Shown: positions 10,501-18,164, numbered from the stretch's first letter. The stretch: DNA of 64,000 nt from Planococcus sp. ISL-109 (GCF_018613655.1 NZ_JAGGPW010000004.1:896627-960626), one strand, 5' to 3'. Notes: generated by a model from the sequence alone, not told the origin. A program made the numbers and translations.

Positions 10501-13107
10501 TGCATCGTTTTTTTCCATTCGTTGCACCGTAAAGCAGGCTATTTTGCTGCCTTCTTTTGTTTCATATCGAACCCCGAATCCCCCGTTAATATTAAACTTA
10601 CTAATAGTTTTACTAACGGTAGATTTGTATTTATTCGCGTACGTTTTAATCATGCTGTATTTCATCGTTTGTCGGTATGATTGTAAAACATGTACGTTAC
10701 TCGCCAAGCGATAATAATTGTAATAGCCTTCTATTTCTGCATTATACGTACGTAAAATTTCGAGGTCATCGTTATGAACCAGATACGGGCGATGAATAGG
10801 TTTCCAACCATTGTTCGGTCCTATTTTTAACGCATTTAACTGTACAAGCTTTTGGATATATTTTTCATGCGGAACGAAAAGTTTTGTTTGATAGTTAAAC
10901 TTCCGCTTTTTGGTTCCGTTCGGCATCTTCATTCGGTGCCAATCTCTGGCAACCCGAATGTCATACCCAAGAAAACGGGCATTTTTCTCGCTATGGGTAA
11001 TCAAGGTTTTCTCAGCACTTAATTCTAGCATCAGCTGTTCTTTCAAGAACCATGTCAAGTTTTGCTTAATTTGTTCGGCTTCCTCTTTACTACCAATGAC
11101 GCCTAGTATGAAATCATCCGCATAACGAACATATTTTAGACGCCGGTAATTTGGGTCGAAAAGGTTTTTGCTGTCATGGCTTTGCAGTTCCTTATAAAGG
11201 GTTTTCAGTTCCTTTAAGCGTTCTTTCTTTTCCTCTTCGGATAAAATAGCCCAATCACGTTTGTTATTACTTTTTCTTTTAGCGATTTTGGATGCGAGAT
11301 TGTGGTATCTAATATTATGGATACGTTTTTTACCTTTATTATAGTGTTCAATATATTGCTCCACATATTTATCGAGTTCATTTAAATAAATATTCGATAA
11401 TAGAGGACTGATAATCCCTCCTTGTGGTGCACCACTATAGGTTTTATGAAACACCCAATCTTCCACATAACCTGCCCGCAAAAATTTCCAGATTAAATTG
11501 ATGAGTTTTTCATCTCGAATCCGTTTTCGCAAAATGCTAATTAGGATGTGGTGGTCTATGTTATCGAAGAACCCTTTAATATCACCCTCAATAAACCATC
11601 TGGTTCCCGTAAAAGTATTACGGATTTCTTTTAACGCTGTATGACAGCTAAGATTTGGTCTAAATCCATGAGAATGTACTGTGAACTGCGGCTCAAAAAT
11701 GCTTTCAAGCAATTGCCGAACAACTTCTTGGATTAGTTTATCCTCAAAAGTAGGAATGCCAAGCGGTCGTGTTTTCCCGTTTTTCTTTGGGATATACGTC
11801 CGTCGTGCTGGATTTGGTTGATACGTTTGATCTTCTATTCTCGCAATGAGTTTTTCTATACGTTTTAAACTCATTCCGTCAATCGTATCCTCATTGATTC
11901 CTTTTGTATGACTGCCCTTGTTTCTGTACAGTTTTGCGTAAGCTTCAAAATAGAACTCTTTGTTGTATAAGTTACGATACAATCGTTCAAATACATAGTT
12001 TTCATCTTCTGCTTTGGTAGTTAGACGACTTAATACTACTTTTGGAATTCTCATAGAGCCTCCGCTCCTTCCCAATTTGGTATTAACATTGTAAACTGCT
12101 CCCCTTCGCCATGTACTAGGCTTTCCCTAGCTCGGACTACTATGGGAGCTCCGTTACCCTATCAGATATTCAGCATCATTTATGCATAGCCCATAAGGCA
12201 TTCTGACTTAGGTAATCTCCATTTAGATTTATAGAAATATCGCATGTATGATGTCGGATGTGACGTTCGCTCGTTACTTTTATACTAAAGTTGGGTGAAA
12301 TGGTATCACTTCATCATTCTCGAAATTTTTAAGAATGAAGCACATTTCAAATAGCGTAAATCATTGCCTCCCGCTAAAGGTCCCCGTCGTCCCTCTTGAG
12401 CTATCATTCAAGCAGTTTAGCTTTCATCCTTATTCATACGTTTCATCTCGCCATTCAGTCGTGCTTTGGCAATTAAGCAACTTACGGCTTTTTCAACATG
12501 CTACACTCCCTGTCCGGTTTCCCTTTCAGATAAGTTGACTGATGATAAGGGTAAAGTATTGTGATATTCCCTTACTGCTTTGCGAAAGCAGGTTTTCTAT
12601 AAGCCCTTATGGACGCACGATTTCGCGTGGGTGCACGATAGAGGCGTTGAGGCTGCCGACAAAGATTGTTTGTTTGTGCATCACTTGGTTTTTGATGTTG
12701 AGGAACAGACAGACGAAATGTTCTTGCTTGAGCGAGGTCATGTCGTCCATCAAATAGGTGGCGGCGTCTTTCGGGGAACGGATCGTAAAGCGCTCGTCGG
12801 TTTGTTTCGACGCGAGGCGCCGGCCGAGTTCGACGGCGGCTAACAGTTGGACCGCTTTCGCTTGGCCGATGCCGTTGATCGCCGTCAACTCTTCGATGGC
12901 CGCGTGTTTAAGTTCGTGGAGATGCTCGAACTGCTTGAGCACGCGGTTGGCGATATGCAGCACCGACTCTTCGCGCGTTCCGGTGCGCAGCAAAATGGCG
13001 ATGAGCTCTTGATTGGACAAGCTCACCGCCCCTTGTTTGATGAGCCGCTCGCGCGGACGGTCAGCAACGTGGACATCGCGTATCATAAGCGCTTGGTCAT
13101 TTGGCAT
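4453..13107 (-). CDS. radC: RadC/JAMM-family DNA repair protein, four exons split by three group II introns
   Basis: RadC (DUF2466) is a JAB1/MPN-like protein of uncertain biochemical role in bacterial DNA metabolism, encoded between maf and mreB in Bacilli. Here the frame is broken three times by group II introns in sense orientation. The exons, in gene order, are 12619-13107, 10083-10137, 7204-7299 and 4453-4505 (489, 55, 96 and 53 nt). Joined at the GTGYG...AY boundaries they total 693 nt and read without a stop to a normal C-terminus ([17 protein letters not shown]), giving 230 residues, very close to the roughly 230 of B. subtilis RadC. The catalytic HNHPSG motif is rebuilt across the exon 2/exon 3 junction. 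The start at 13107 is preferred over 13113 because AAGGAG then sits 9 nt away. Whether splicing occurs in the cell is inference. Confidence 0.9.
4506..7203 (-). mobile_element. Group II intron A in radC (2,698 bp)
   Basis: On the minus strand it starts GTGTGCGC and ends CACTAT, meeting the GUGYG...AY rule. Domain V is at about 4567-4600 (paired arms with CGCCGTATGAGG and CTCACGTACGG), followed by a short domain VI and 3' end. The 5' 700 nt (6487-7203) are non-coding ribozyme domains I-III and share CTCCGACATGCA and GAAGCTCGGTAAAG with intron B. A candidate EBS1, TGTGGT (complement of 6843-6848), pairs perfectly with the last six bases of exon 3, ACCACA, about 360 nt from the intron start. Its reverse transcriptase/maturase frame is broken. 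It interrupts an Ile codon in the conserved LDHIIIGD segment of RadC. Confidence 0.92.
4617..6486 (-). pseudogene. Intron A reverse transcriptase/maturase/HNH, frameshifted
   Basis: This is a group II intron-encoded protein split into an N-terminal frame (5992-6486, 164 residues, RT motifs 0-2 with [15 protein letters not shown] and YGFRPMRD) and a C-terminal frame (4617 to about 6001, with [17 protein letters not shown], the catalytic VRYADDW and a C-terminal HNH domain with CRVC, HIHHINP and CH). Deleting one C from the CC at 6002-6003 restores a continuous reading through [20 protein letters not shown], so the defect is a single +1 insertion giving about 622 residues when corrected. The start ATG at 6486 has a good AAGGAG. 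All motifs downstream are intact, which suggests a recent mutation or a sequencing error. If real, splicing would need a maturase supplied in trans. Confidence 0.88.
7204..7299 (-). other. radC: radC exon 3
   Basis: These 96 nt encode [18 protein letters not shown] and then [14 protein letters not shown] plus one base of the next codon. They supply the conserved Ser and Asp region after HNH and are bounded by the 3' end of intron B and the 5' end of intron A. Confidence 0.88.
7300..10082 (-). mobile_element. Group II intron B in radC (2,783 bp)
   Basis: On the minus strand it starts GTGCGACACG and ends TTACCTATTGCTAT, close to the end of intron A (TTACCTATCACTAT). Domain V lies at about 7347-7384 (arms CGCCGTGTGCAATG and TTGCACGCACGG). 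The 727 nt before the reading frame (9356-10082) are ribozyme domains I-III without other genes; they share D1 words with intron A. A candidate EBS1 at 9683-9688 matches five of six bases of the exon end ACCATC, so the exon-binding assignment is tentative. It interrupts the Pro codon of the HNHP motif of RadC after its first base. Its maturase frame is intact. Confidence 0.93.
7442..9355 (-). CDS. Group II intron B reverse transcriptase/maturase with HNH domain
   Basis: The intron-encoded protein promotes splicing and, through reverse transcriptase and endonuclease, retrohoming. The 637-residue protein shows RT motifs in order: [20 protein letters not shown] (RT2), [13 protein letters not shown] (RT3), [15 protein letters not shown] (RT4), IVRYADDF (RT5 catalytic YADD) and [11 protein letters not shown] (RT7), then the maturase X domain (about 400-500) and a C-terminal HNH-like domain with [10 protein letters not shown] and VHRLVH. 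The start shown is TTG with a distant GGAG; an ATG at 9325 is an alternative. It resembles the intron A protein more than the intron C one, probably a chloroplast-like type; this class call is inference from motif style. Confidence 0.9.
   Translation of the reverse strand: MKENYKKIPKMKNTRLRHAEYYGMTETMDRLFAESRENQKFTDLMSIITSDDNILLAYRNIKRNNGSATAGEDKITIADIEKLSTTDFIEIVKKRFAHYNPRKVRRVEIPKPNGKTRPLGIPSMWDRVAQQCILQVLEPICEAKFYKYSFGFRPTKSAENAISMCAGRINNNKMQYVVDVDIKSFFDEVKHSKLMQQMWTMGIRDKQLLVIIRKMLKAPVVLPDGEIVYPTMGTPQGGILSPLLANINLNEFDWWIANQWESKKCRNINDYLNKKTGLYSHQYRYEQLRKTSKLKEMYIVRYADDFKIFTTTRSNADKIYMASRMWLEERLNLPISEEKSQITNLKKKSSEFLGFELKMERKGTDRLGRKKFVCQSRIAEKARTRIKKQLKDQIKLMQKAPSGTDLIKNVQIYNSMVIGIHNYYQIATQVNASLMPIQYQLTLVERHRLKQFSLRKTTNYPIKDKGIKPYLKSEMTRYINGYPLIPIGFVKTKTALMPKNGVNKFTKEGRALMHREQNAVPSWKLQWIRKHPVLDGRASIEFNDNRISLFISQNGMCAVTGEELILSEMDCHHKTLWSVTKDDRYSNLILITRDVHRLVHSTESDIVQKYLRFLNLDGEQLKKLNTLRLLVGNEAIE
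10083..10137 (-). other. radC: radC exon 2 (55-nt exon)
   Basis: It encodes [18 protein letters not shown] plus the first base of the following Pro codon. This matches the RadC segment leading into the catalytic HNHPSG motif and lies alone between introns C and B. Confidence 0.9.
10138..12618 (-). mobile_element. Group II intron C in radC (2,481 bp)
   Basis: On the minus strand it starts GTGCGTCC and ends CACCCTAC. Domain V is at about 10199-10234 (arms AGCCGTATACTC and GAGTACGTACGG). The 564 nt before its reading frame (12055-12618) are ribozyme domains I-III. A candidate EBS1 at 12234-12239 pairs with five of six bases at the end of exon 1 (GAAATC). It inserts exactly between codons after VHPREI of RadC. 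Unlike introns A and B its protein is LtrA-like, pointing to an ML/IIA-type intron and an independent invasion. Confidence 0.92.
10243..12054 (-). CDS. Group II intron C LtrA-like reverse transcriptase/maturase
   Basis: The 603-residue protein follows the layout of LtrA of the Lactococcus Ll.LtrB intron. It has [72 protein letters not shown], a charged insertion typical of this class, then [11 protein letters not shown] and [11 protein letters not shown]. The X domain follows, and the C-terminal HNH domain carries [24 protein letters not shown] and CVSCHH. The frame is open to a TTG at 12075, but the ATG at 12054 with GGAGG upstream fits the family N-terminus. All catalytic residues appear intact, so this intron is probably competent for splicing and possibly mobile. 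Confidence 0.93.
   Translation of the reverse strand: MRIPKVVLSRLTTKAEDENYVFERLYRNLYNKEFYFEAYAKLYRNKGSHTKGINEDTIDGMSLKRIEKLIARIEDQTYQPNPARRTYIPKKNGKTRPLGIPTFEDKLIQEVVRQLLESIFEPQFTVHSHGFRPNLSCHTALKEIRNTFTGTRWFIEGDIKGFFDNIDHHILISILRKRIRDEKLINLIWKFLRAGYVEDWVFHKTYSGAPQGGIISPLLSNIYLNELDKYVEQYIEHYNKGKKRIHNIRYHNLASKIAKRKSNNKRDWAILSEEEKKERLKELKTLYKELQSHDSKNLFDPNYRRLKYVRYADDFILGVIGSKEEAEQIKQNLTWFLKEQLMLELSAEKTLITHSEKNARFLGYDIRVARDWHRMKMPNGTKKRKFNYQTKLFVPHEKYIQKLVQLNALKIGPNNGWKPIHRPYLVHNDDLEILRTYNAEIEGYYNYYRLASNVHVLQSYRQTMKYSMIKTYANKYKSTVSKTISKFNINGGFGVRYETKEGSKIACFTVQRMEKNDAITQPNFDTVENTLVYSGRTSMIDRLLAEKCEWCAASGIPLEMHHIRKLKDLQGKKKWEQRMIARNRKTMALCVSCHHDLHNGKLD
12619..13107 (-). other. radC: radC exon 1 (N-terminal two thirds)
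   Basis: It encodes the helix-hairpin-helix-like N-terminal part ([20 protein letters not shown], then [18 protein letters not shown]) and the beginning of the JAMM-like domain to [12 protein letters not shown]. Without splicing, translation runs three codons into intron C (Val-Arg-Pro) and stops. Confidence 0.92.
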
Positions 13108-13708
13108 AATCATGCGCTCCTTCGATCCGGGCGTAGCCTGCGTGCGTCAGCTGCTGAAGGAGTTTTGCGACCGGCAAGCCGACGACAGCGTTATAGTCGC
13201 CTTCGATGCCTTCGACGAACAGTCCGGACAGGGTCTGGATGCCGTATGCCCCTGCTTTATCGTACGGATCTTCGGTGTCGGTATAGGCAACGATCCAACT
13301 GGCCGGCAGTTCATAAAAACGCACCTTAACGCGTTCATGGAACGACAACTCGCTCGCCCCTTGGCGTACCGTCACCGCGGTGATGACTTCGTGCGTGCGG
13401 CCGGATAGGCGCTGGAGATACGCGACCGCCTGGTTTTTGTCTTGCGGCTTGAGCAGAATGTCTCCATCCAATACGACGATTGTATCCGCGCCGATCACCA
13501 GCGCGTCTTTCTCATGTTGCGCGATGTCCGCCGCTTTTTGTTGCGCGCAAGCCATCACATAGCCGAGTACAGTTTGGAAATTGTTCGGGTCCGGCTCTGC
13601 CCGTTCGCTTGGCGTCACCTCGAACGGAATGCCGAGCAGACCGAGCAGTTCGCGGCGGCGCGGTGATTGCGACGCTAAAATGACCGGGTGTTTCGATGTG
13701 AATTTCAT
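13097..13708 (-). CDS. maf: Maf-type nucleoside triphosphate pyrophosphatase
   Basis: Maf proteins hydrolyse dTTP/UTP and modified nucleotides to monophosphates, and are linked with septum formation in B. subtilis. The 203-residue protein starts with ILASQSPRRRELLGLLGIPF, the family signature, and has VIGADTIVVLDGDILLKPQD and the GAYGIQTLSGLFVEGIEGDY segment. It precedes radC and overlaps the radC start by about 11 nt. The ATG has a strong AAAGGAGGG site. In B. subtilis spoIIB lies upstream of maf; here a plus-strand transporter gene lies there instead. Confidence 0.95.
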   Translation of the reverse strand: MKFTSKHPVILASQSPRRRELLGLLGIPFEVTPSERAEPDPNNFQTVLGYVMACAQQKAADIAQHEKDALVIGADTIVVLDGDILLKPQDKNQAVAYLQRLSGRTHEVITAVTVRQGASELSFHERVKVRFYELPASWIVAYTDTEDPYDKAGAYGIQTLSGLFVEGIEGDYNAVVGLPVAKLLQQLTHAGYARIEGAHDYAK

Positions 13709-14086
13709 AATTAATATCCCTCCTTTTCACAGTCATCATACCATTCGGCAAGAACCACGGCAAAATGGCGAAATTCGGGATTTGAGCAGAATTCAAGGTT
13801 CATATTCACGATTTCAAGATAGCGCTTTCATTGGTAACATCCGTTTTCAAAAGTTTTTTCCCAACACTGGCTTTGGGGCTAAGTGCCGTGAAGCCCATCA
13901 TGAAGGCATCTATTGTTATGATCAAATATTATTCAAAATTAACGCAATTGGCACTTCCGTAATATGCTTTTCTTATGATTATGAACGTTTTATAATGAGT
14001 AACAGCTTTAATTTTTCGAAAATTACTATTACACAATAATTAGATAGTCTTTTTCACATCAATTGTTTGAAGGGAGTTTGTCTATT
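13709..14086. other. Intergenic region between maf and the AbgT gene
   Basis: This is a divergent promoter region of about 380 nt. A TATAAT at 13991-13996 on the plus strand could be the -10 box of the transporter gene, with only a weak -35 match near 13968. No further gene or repeat is visible. Confidence 0.4.
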
Positions 14087-15613
14087 TTGAAAAAACAAAG
14101 ACGAGGATTGTTCCAAAAATCCCTCGACCGAATCGAAACGATCGGTAATAAACTGCCGCACCCGGTCACGCTGTTTGCGGGTCTCGCCATACTTGTCTTG
14201 ATCATTTCCGCAGTGCTGGCGAACCTCGGCATCTCGGTTGAGCACCCAGGGCAAGAAGGCGAAATCGTCGAAGTCAAGAACTTGCTGAATGCAGAAGGCA
14301 TCCAATACATATTCGGCAGCATGGTCAGTAACTTCATCGGCTTCGCCCCACTCGGCGTCGTGCTCGTCACGATGCTCGGGATCGGTGTCGCTGAACGGAC
14401 CGGGTTGATCTCGGCCTTACTGCGCGGTTTCGTGTTATCGATTCCGAAATATTTGATCACTGGCGGACTCGTATTTGCCGGGATCATGGCAAGTGTCGCG
14501 TCTGACGCCGGCTATGTTGTCTTGCCTCCGCTCGGTGCCGTCATTTTCGCAGCACTCGGCCGCCACCCGCTCGCCGGCCTTGCCGCAGCGTTTGCCGGTG
14601 TTTCTGCCGGATTCTCTGCGAACTTATTGCTATCGGCAACGGACGCCATGCTCGGTGAACTGACGATCTCCGCCGCTGCAATCATGGATCCGGCTTATGC
14701 GGAAGGCATGAACATCGCGATGAACTATTACTTCATCATCGCTTCTGTGTTCCTTCTGACAATTGTTGGTGCCCTTGTCACTGAAAAAATCGTCGAACCG
14801 CGCCTCGGTGAATACACAGGCGAGTTCCGCGAAGACATGAAAGGCTTGACGACGCTCGAGAAAAAAGGCTTGTTGTGGGCTGGAGTCGCGACGCTTGTCG
14901 GCGTCATCTTGACGGCTCTTCTCATCGTTCCTGAAAACGGCGTACTGCGCGGTGAAGACGGCGGCATCGTCCAATCACCGTTCATGAGTTCTCTCGTTCC
15001 GATCATCACGATCTTGTTCTTCCTTCCGGGTCTTGCTTACGGAATCGCGACGAAAAACATCACCAGCGATAAAGATGTCGCGGAGCAAATGTCCGAAACG
15101 ATGGCGTCGATGGGCGTCTTTATCGTCCTCGCCTTCACGGCCGGGCAATTCGTCGCTTACTTTGCGGAATCGAACATCGGCATGGTGCTAGGGGTTTACG
15201 GTGCAGAAGCACTGGAATCCATGAGCTTGACCGGCATTCCGCTGATCATCGGCTTTATCGTCGTCGTCGGGATCATCAATTTGTTCATCGGTTCCGCTTC
15301 TGCGAAATGGGCGATGCTCGCACCGGTCTTCGTACCGATCATGATGCAGCTCGGCTATTCGCCGGAACTGACGCAAATGGCTTACCGCATTGCGGATTCG
15401 TCGACGAACATCATTACACCGCTTATGACGTATTTCGCGATCATCATCGCCTTTGCACAGAAATACGATAAGAAGATGGGCATCGGTACATTGATCTCGG
15501 TCATGTTCCCGTACTCGATCTTCTTTATGGCCATTTGGACCGTGATGCTGATCGTCTGGATGCTATTCGGCATCGATCTTGGACCAGCTTCTCCGATCCA
15601 TTACAATAATTAA
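14087..15613 (+). CDS. AbgT-family transporter (p-aminobenzoyl-glutamate type)
   Basis: Members of this family import p-aminobenzoyl-glutamate or export antimetabolites such as sulfonamides; the substrate here is unknown. The 508-residue protein has about 11-12 membrane segments and family motifs such as DAGYVVLPPLGAVIFAALGR, AAAFAGVSAGFSANLL, and the C-terminal GSASAKWAMLAPVFVPIMM and ADSSTNIITPLMTYF. The start is TTG at 14087 with GAAGGGAG at 10-nt spacing; the upstream TTG at 14063 lacks a site. It is a single-gene unit on the plus strand inside a long minus-strand region, closed by its own terminator, which suggests insertion into the ancestral comC-maf interval. Confidence 0.9.
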   Translation: MKKQRRGLFQKSLDRIETIGNKLPHPVTLFAGLAILVLIISAVLANLGISVEHPGQEGEIVEVKNLLNAEGIQYIFGSMVSNFIGFAPLGVVLVTMLGIGVAERTGLISALLRGFVLSIPKYLITGGLVFAGIMASVASDAGYVVLPPLGAVIFAALGRHPLAGLAAAFAGVSAGFSANLLLSATDAMLGELTISAAAIMDPAYAEGMNIAMNYYFIIASVFLLTIVGALVTEKIVEPRLGEYTGEFREDMKGLTTLEKKGLLWAGVATLVGVILTALLIVPENGVLRGEDGGIVQSPFMSSLVPIITILFFLPGLAYGIATKNITSDKDVAEQMSETMASMGVFIVLAFTAGQFVAYFAESNIGMVLGVYGAEALESMSLTGIPLIIGFIVVVGIINLFIGSASAKWAMLAPVFVPIMMQLGYSPELTQMAYRIADSSTNIITPLMTYFAIIIAFAQKYDKKMGIGTLISVMFPYSIFFMAIWTVMLIVWMLFGIDLGPASPIHYNN

Positions 15614-15616
15614 GGC

Positions 15617-15663
15617 ATACCAAAAGCGACAGCGCCGGATTTCGGTGCTGTCGCTTTTGGTAT
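15617..15663 (+). terminator. Terminator of the AbgT gene
   Basis: A long perfect hairpin, ATACCAAAAGCGACAGC pairing with GCTGTCGCTTTTGGTAT, starts four bases after the stop codon. The stem has A and T ends, so it may also serve the opposite strand. Confidence 0.8.
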
Positions 15664-15694
15664 GTGTTTGAGTTAATCATAAATTGATATTCCG

Positions 15695-15790
15695 CAAAAC
15701 AGCTTGCTCAGCTGCCCCTCGCCTATTCATTTGCCGCGGGCGAGCGCCGAGCTTTCCCGCAGGCGTCTACGCTGTTTTGCTCCATATCTT
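15695..15790. repeat. Dispersed GC-rich intergenic repeat, copy 2
   Basis: It contains GCCGCGGGCGAGCGCCGAGC and TTTCCCGCAGGCGTCTACGC. The second matches the right end of the copies at 33.1 and 37.9 kb. It lies between the AbgT terminator and the prepilin peptidase gene. Confidence 0.5.
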
Positions 15791-15853
15791 CAGAAGATGT
15801 CACGAGTAGTTTTGAGTGTTTTCAGTTTTACAGTTTACATAATATTAATATGT

Positions 15854-16609
15854 CTACATTACTAAATTCACATACCAGCCGATCCATTGCTCGCCCCAAA
15901 AATAGACGAGTACGGCGGCGAGTGCGATGGATGGGCCGAACGGGATCGGTGTTTTGCGCCCTTGCTTGCGGATGCGCAAAATGACGATGCCGACGATTGC
16001 GCCGATGAACGATGCGAGGAACAAGGTCAATAATGTCCCCGCTGCACCTAACACTAAGCCGATGACGAAAAACAGTTTGATGTCGCCGCCGCCCATGCCG
16101 CCTTTTGAAAGTACCGCGATCAGCAGCAAAACGGAAAATCCGACGAGCGCGCCTAACAGTGAATCCCACCACGGGTCGAGCGGGACGGCAAATCTTAGTG
16201 CGAGCAGTACCGCCGCAAACGGCAACAGCACTTTATCCGGAATGAGCATATAGGCGATGTCCGACACCGTGATGATGACGAGCATCGACACGAACAATAA
16301 GCCGACAATGAGATCCGGCGTGAAGCCGAACTTCAAGAACACAGCGGTGAACAAAACGGCGGTGATCGCTTCCATGAGCGGGTAGACCCAGTGGATCGAT
16401 GCGCCGCAACTCCGGCATTTGCCGCGCAGGAATAAATAAGAGAACACCGGCACCAGGTCAAGTGCCGTCAGCCGACGGTCGCAATTCGTGCAATGGGACG
16501 GCGGATAGGCGATCGATTCATTTTTCGGCACGCGCAGTCCGACGACGTTATAAAACGAGCCGAACACGAGCCCGAAGACAGAAGCAAAAACAGAATAGAC
16601 AGCAATCAT
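15854..16609 (-). CDS. pilD: Type IV prepilin peptidase/N-methyltransferase (PilD/ComC)
   Basis: This membrane aspartyl protease cleaves prepilin leaders after Gly and methylates the new N-terminus. The 251-residue protein has the N-terminal domain with two CxxC pairs (HCTNC about residue 40, CRSC about residue 64) and the GSFYNVVGLRVP motif. It has the two catalytic Asp sites (SDIAYMLIPD and the GGGDIKLF motif) within about eight membrane segments. It is the last gene of the pilus cluster and sits at the comC position of B. subtilis (between folC and maf). A hairpin terminator separates it from pilO, so it may be partly uncoupled from the operon. Confidence 0.95.
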   Translation of the reverse strand: MIAVYSVFASVFGLVFGSFYNVVGLRVPKNESIAYPPSHCTNCDRRLTALDLVPVFSYLFLRGKCRSCGASIHWVYPLMEAITAVLFTAVFLKFGFTPDLIVGLLFVSMLVIITVSDIAYMLIPDKVLLPFAAVLLALRFAVPLDPWWDSLLGALVGFSVLLLIAVLSKGGMGGGDIKLFFVIGLVLGAAGTLLTLFLASFIGAIVGIVILRIRKQGRKTPIPFGPSIALAAVLVYFWGEQWIGWYVNLVM

Positions 16610-16654
16610 AATGTCCCTCTTTCATTAGTGAATTTTCGTAGCGTTTTCAAACAA

Positions 16655-16684
16655 AGAGAAAAGGAAATCACAATGATTTCCTTT
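16655..16684 (-). terminator. Hairpin at the pilO stop codon
   Basis: GGAAATCA and TGATTTCC flank a 3-nt loop and are followed by TTTTCTCTTTG on the minus strand. It overlaps the end of pilO and would attenuate transcription into pilD. Confidence 0.55.
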
Positions 16685-17442
16685 TAGTCTCCTTGAGATG
16701 CACTTTCTTCGACGGTGATGTCCAGATCGATTTCGAGGTCTGGGTCAATCTCTTCTTCCTCTTCGTCGATTGCGAACTCTGTGCCGTCATTGGCCGGCAA
16801 TGGATCTTGCTTGTTGGCAGGCGCAGGTGCATCAATTTTCGGCACTGTATCGCCTAACGCGATCAAGTCGGGACGGTAGTAAGCCGCGAACGACAATGTC
16901 ACTTGCAGGCGTTCGGTTTCTTCGACCACTTCACGAATTTCTGGGTTGGCGCCGAAATTGATCGACTCGACCACAAGTATGCGTTCCATCGTTTCGATTT
17001 CGGAGATGAAAGCGGTAATTTCATTATAATCTTCTGCCGTAAACGTCACGGTCGTTTCCACTTCTTTTAAGTTTTCCAAGCCTTCGACAGGAACCGGAAG
17101 CGCAACATCGGCTTCCGTCAGAGAAATCGCTTCAACGCGTGTGCCGGACAATAGTTCCGCCTCTTCGATCTGCAGCACCATCAATTCCGACAACGGATCG
17201 ATCGATACCTTTTTCTGCAGCTCGAGCGTGCTGACAGATTCCCCTTCCGGCAGCTCTTTTACTTGCGTTTGCAGCGCCATCAGCACGTCGCGTTCAGAAC
17301 CCAGCGATTGCTGGGCTAGTTCGCGGGCTTCTTTAGCCGGTGCATAGACCAGGAAGTAGGCGTAAAGTACGAGAGCTAATAAGAAGAATACGGCGAGTGC
17401 GATGAGCGCTTTTTCTTTTTGGCTTTTCGTCATGCTGCTCAT
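16684..17442 (-). CDS. pilO: Type IV pilus inner-membrane protein, PilO-like
   Basis: PilO-type proteins form the membrane alignment complex with PilN and PilM. The 252-residue protein has a short cytoplasmic N-terminus, one membrane helix (residues 13-31), a coiled-coil-prone stretch (about 32-70) and a ferredoxin-like C-terminal domain. The tail (about 215-252) is strongly acidic with a run of Glu. Identification rests on topology, length and position after pilM and pilN; sequence signatures are weak in this family. It overlaps pilN by ATGA. Confidence 0.85.
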   Translation of the reverse strand: MSSMTKSQKEKALIALAVFFLLALVLYAYFLVYAPAKEARELAQQSLGSERDVLMALQTQVKELPEGESVSTLELQKKVSIDPLSELMVLQIEEAELLSGTRVEAISLTEADVALPVPVEGLENLKEVETTVTFTAEDYNEITAFISEIETMERILVVESINFGANPEIREVVEETERLQVTLSFAAYYRPDLIALGDTVPKIDAPAPANKQDPLPANDGTEFAIDEEEEEIDPDLEIDLDITVEESASQGD

Positions 17443-18164
17443 GCGGCGTCATCTCCTGATTCCTCTGTCTCTACGTCCACATCGACTTCCACGTCAGTTT
17501 CTTCAGTTTCGGTCGTTTCCGGCGTTGCTTCTTCGATAGGCTCGACAGCTTCAGCGGCTTCACCATCCGCCGCTTCTTCGTCGCCTTCAACCGGAATGCG
17601 TTCGTCCTGGAAGATCAATGTATACGTCGCCAAAAAACGCGGCTCGCTCGGCTCAACGATAACTTCTCCTTCTTCTGCTTCTTCAAAAACTTCCGTTGCG
17701 ACGCTATCAAGCGTTGCAGATGCCAGCAATTCCGACGCTTTTAATTGCGCCAAATAATAAGCCGACTCGCGGGATGCATCGAATTGAACGGTCAGTTGCG
17801 CTTGGTCAAGTCCTGTATAGGAGAAAGTTTGGAAAAAGCCGCGCGCCGGAAGCAGCGACACAAGTTCTTCAAGCAGCGGAATGGTATCAAATTGATAGCT
17901 TTCTGCCCATTCGACCGTTGACTGGAGCTGCTGCTCTTCGTTCATGCCTTCTCGCGCTTCGAGTTCGGCACGGATTTCGGTTTGTTCGGCGATAACCGCG
18001 TCCGTCTGGGCTTGTATCGCCTGCTGTTCGTTCGCCTCAGCTTTCGCCATCATGCCAAGCACCGCCCAAATGATAACGGCAAGCAATAAAATCGCGACCG
18101 CCGCGATTAAAACAGCGGGGCGGTCGCGCTCTTTTTGGGGCAGTAAATTTATATCGACTAACAT
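17439..18164 (-). CDS. pilN: Type IV pilus assembly protein, PilN-like
   Basis: PilN binds PilM through a conserved N-terminal cytoplasmic motif and dimerises with PilO. The 241-residue product starts MLVDINLLPQKERDR, the classic PilN motif (INLLP), followed by one membrane helix (about 19-42), a coiled coil and an extracytoplasmic domain. The last 50 residues are a Glu/Thr/Val-rich acidic tail of low complexity, unusual for the family and parallel to the acidic tail of the neighbouring PilO. It lies two bases after pilM and overlaps pilO. Confidence 0.9.
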   Translation of the reverse strand: MLVDINLLPQKERDRPAVLIAAVAILLLAVIIWAVLGMMAKAEANEQQAIQAQTDAVIAEQTEIRAELEAREGMNEEQQLQSTVEWAESYQFDTIPLLEELVSLLPARGFFQTFSYTGLDQAQLTVQFDASRESAYYLAQLKASELLASATLDSVATEVFEEAEEGEVIVEPSEPRFLATYTLIFQDERIPVEGDEEAADGEAAEAVEPIEEATPETTETEETDVEVDVDVETEESGDDAA

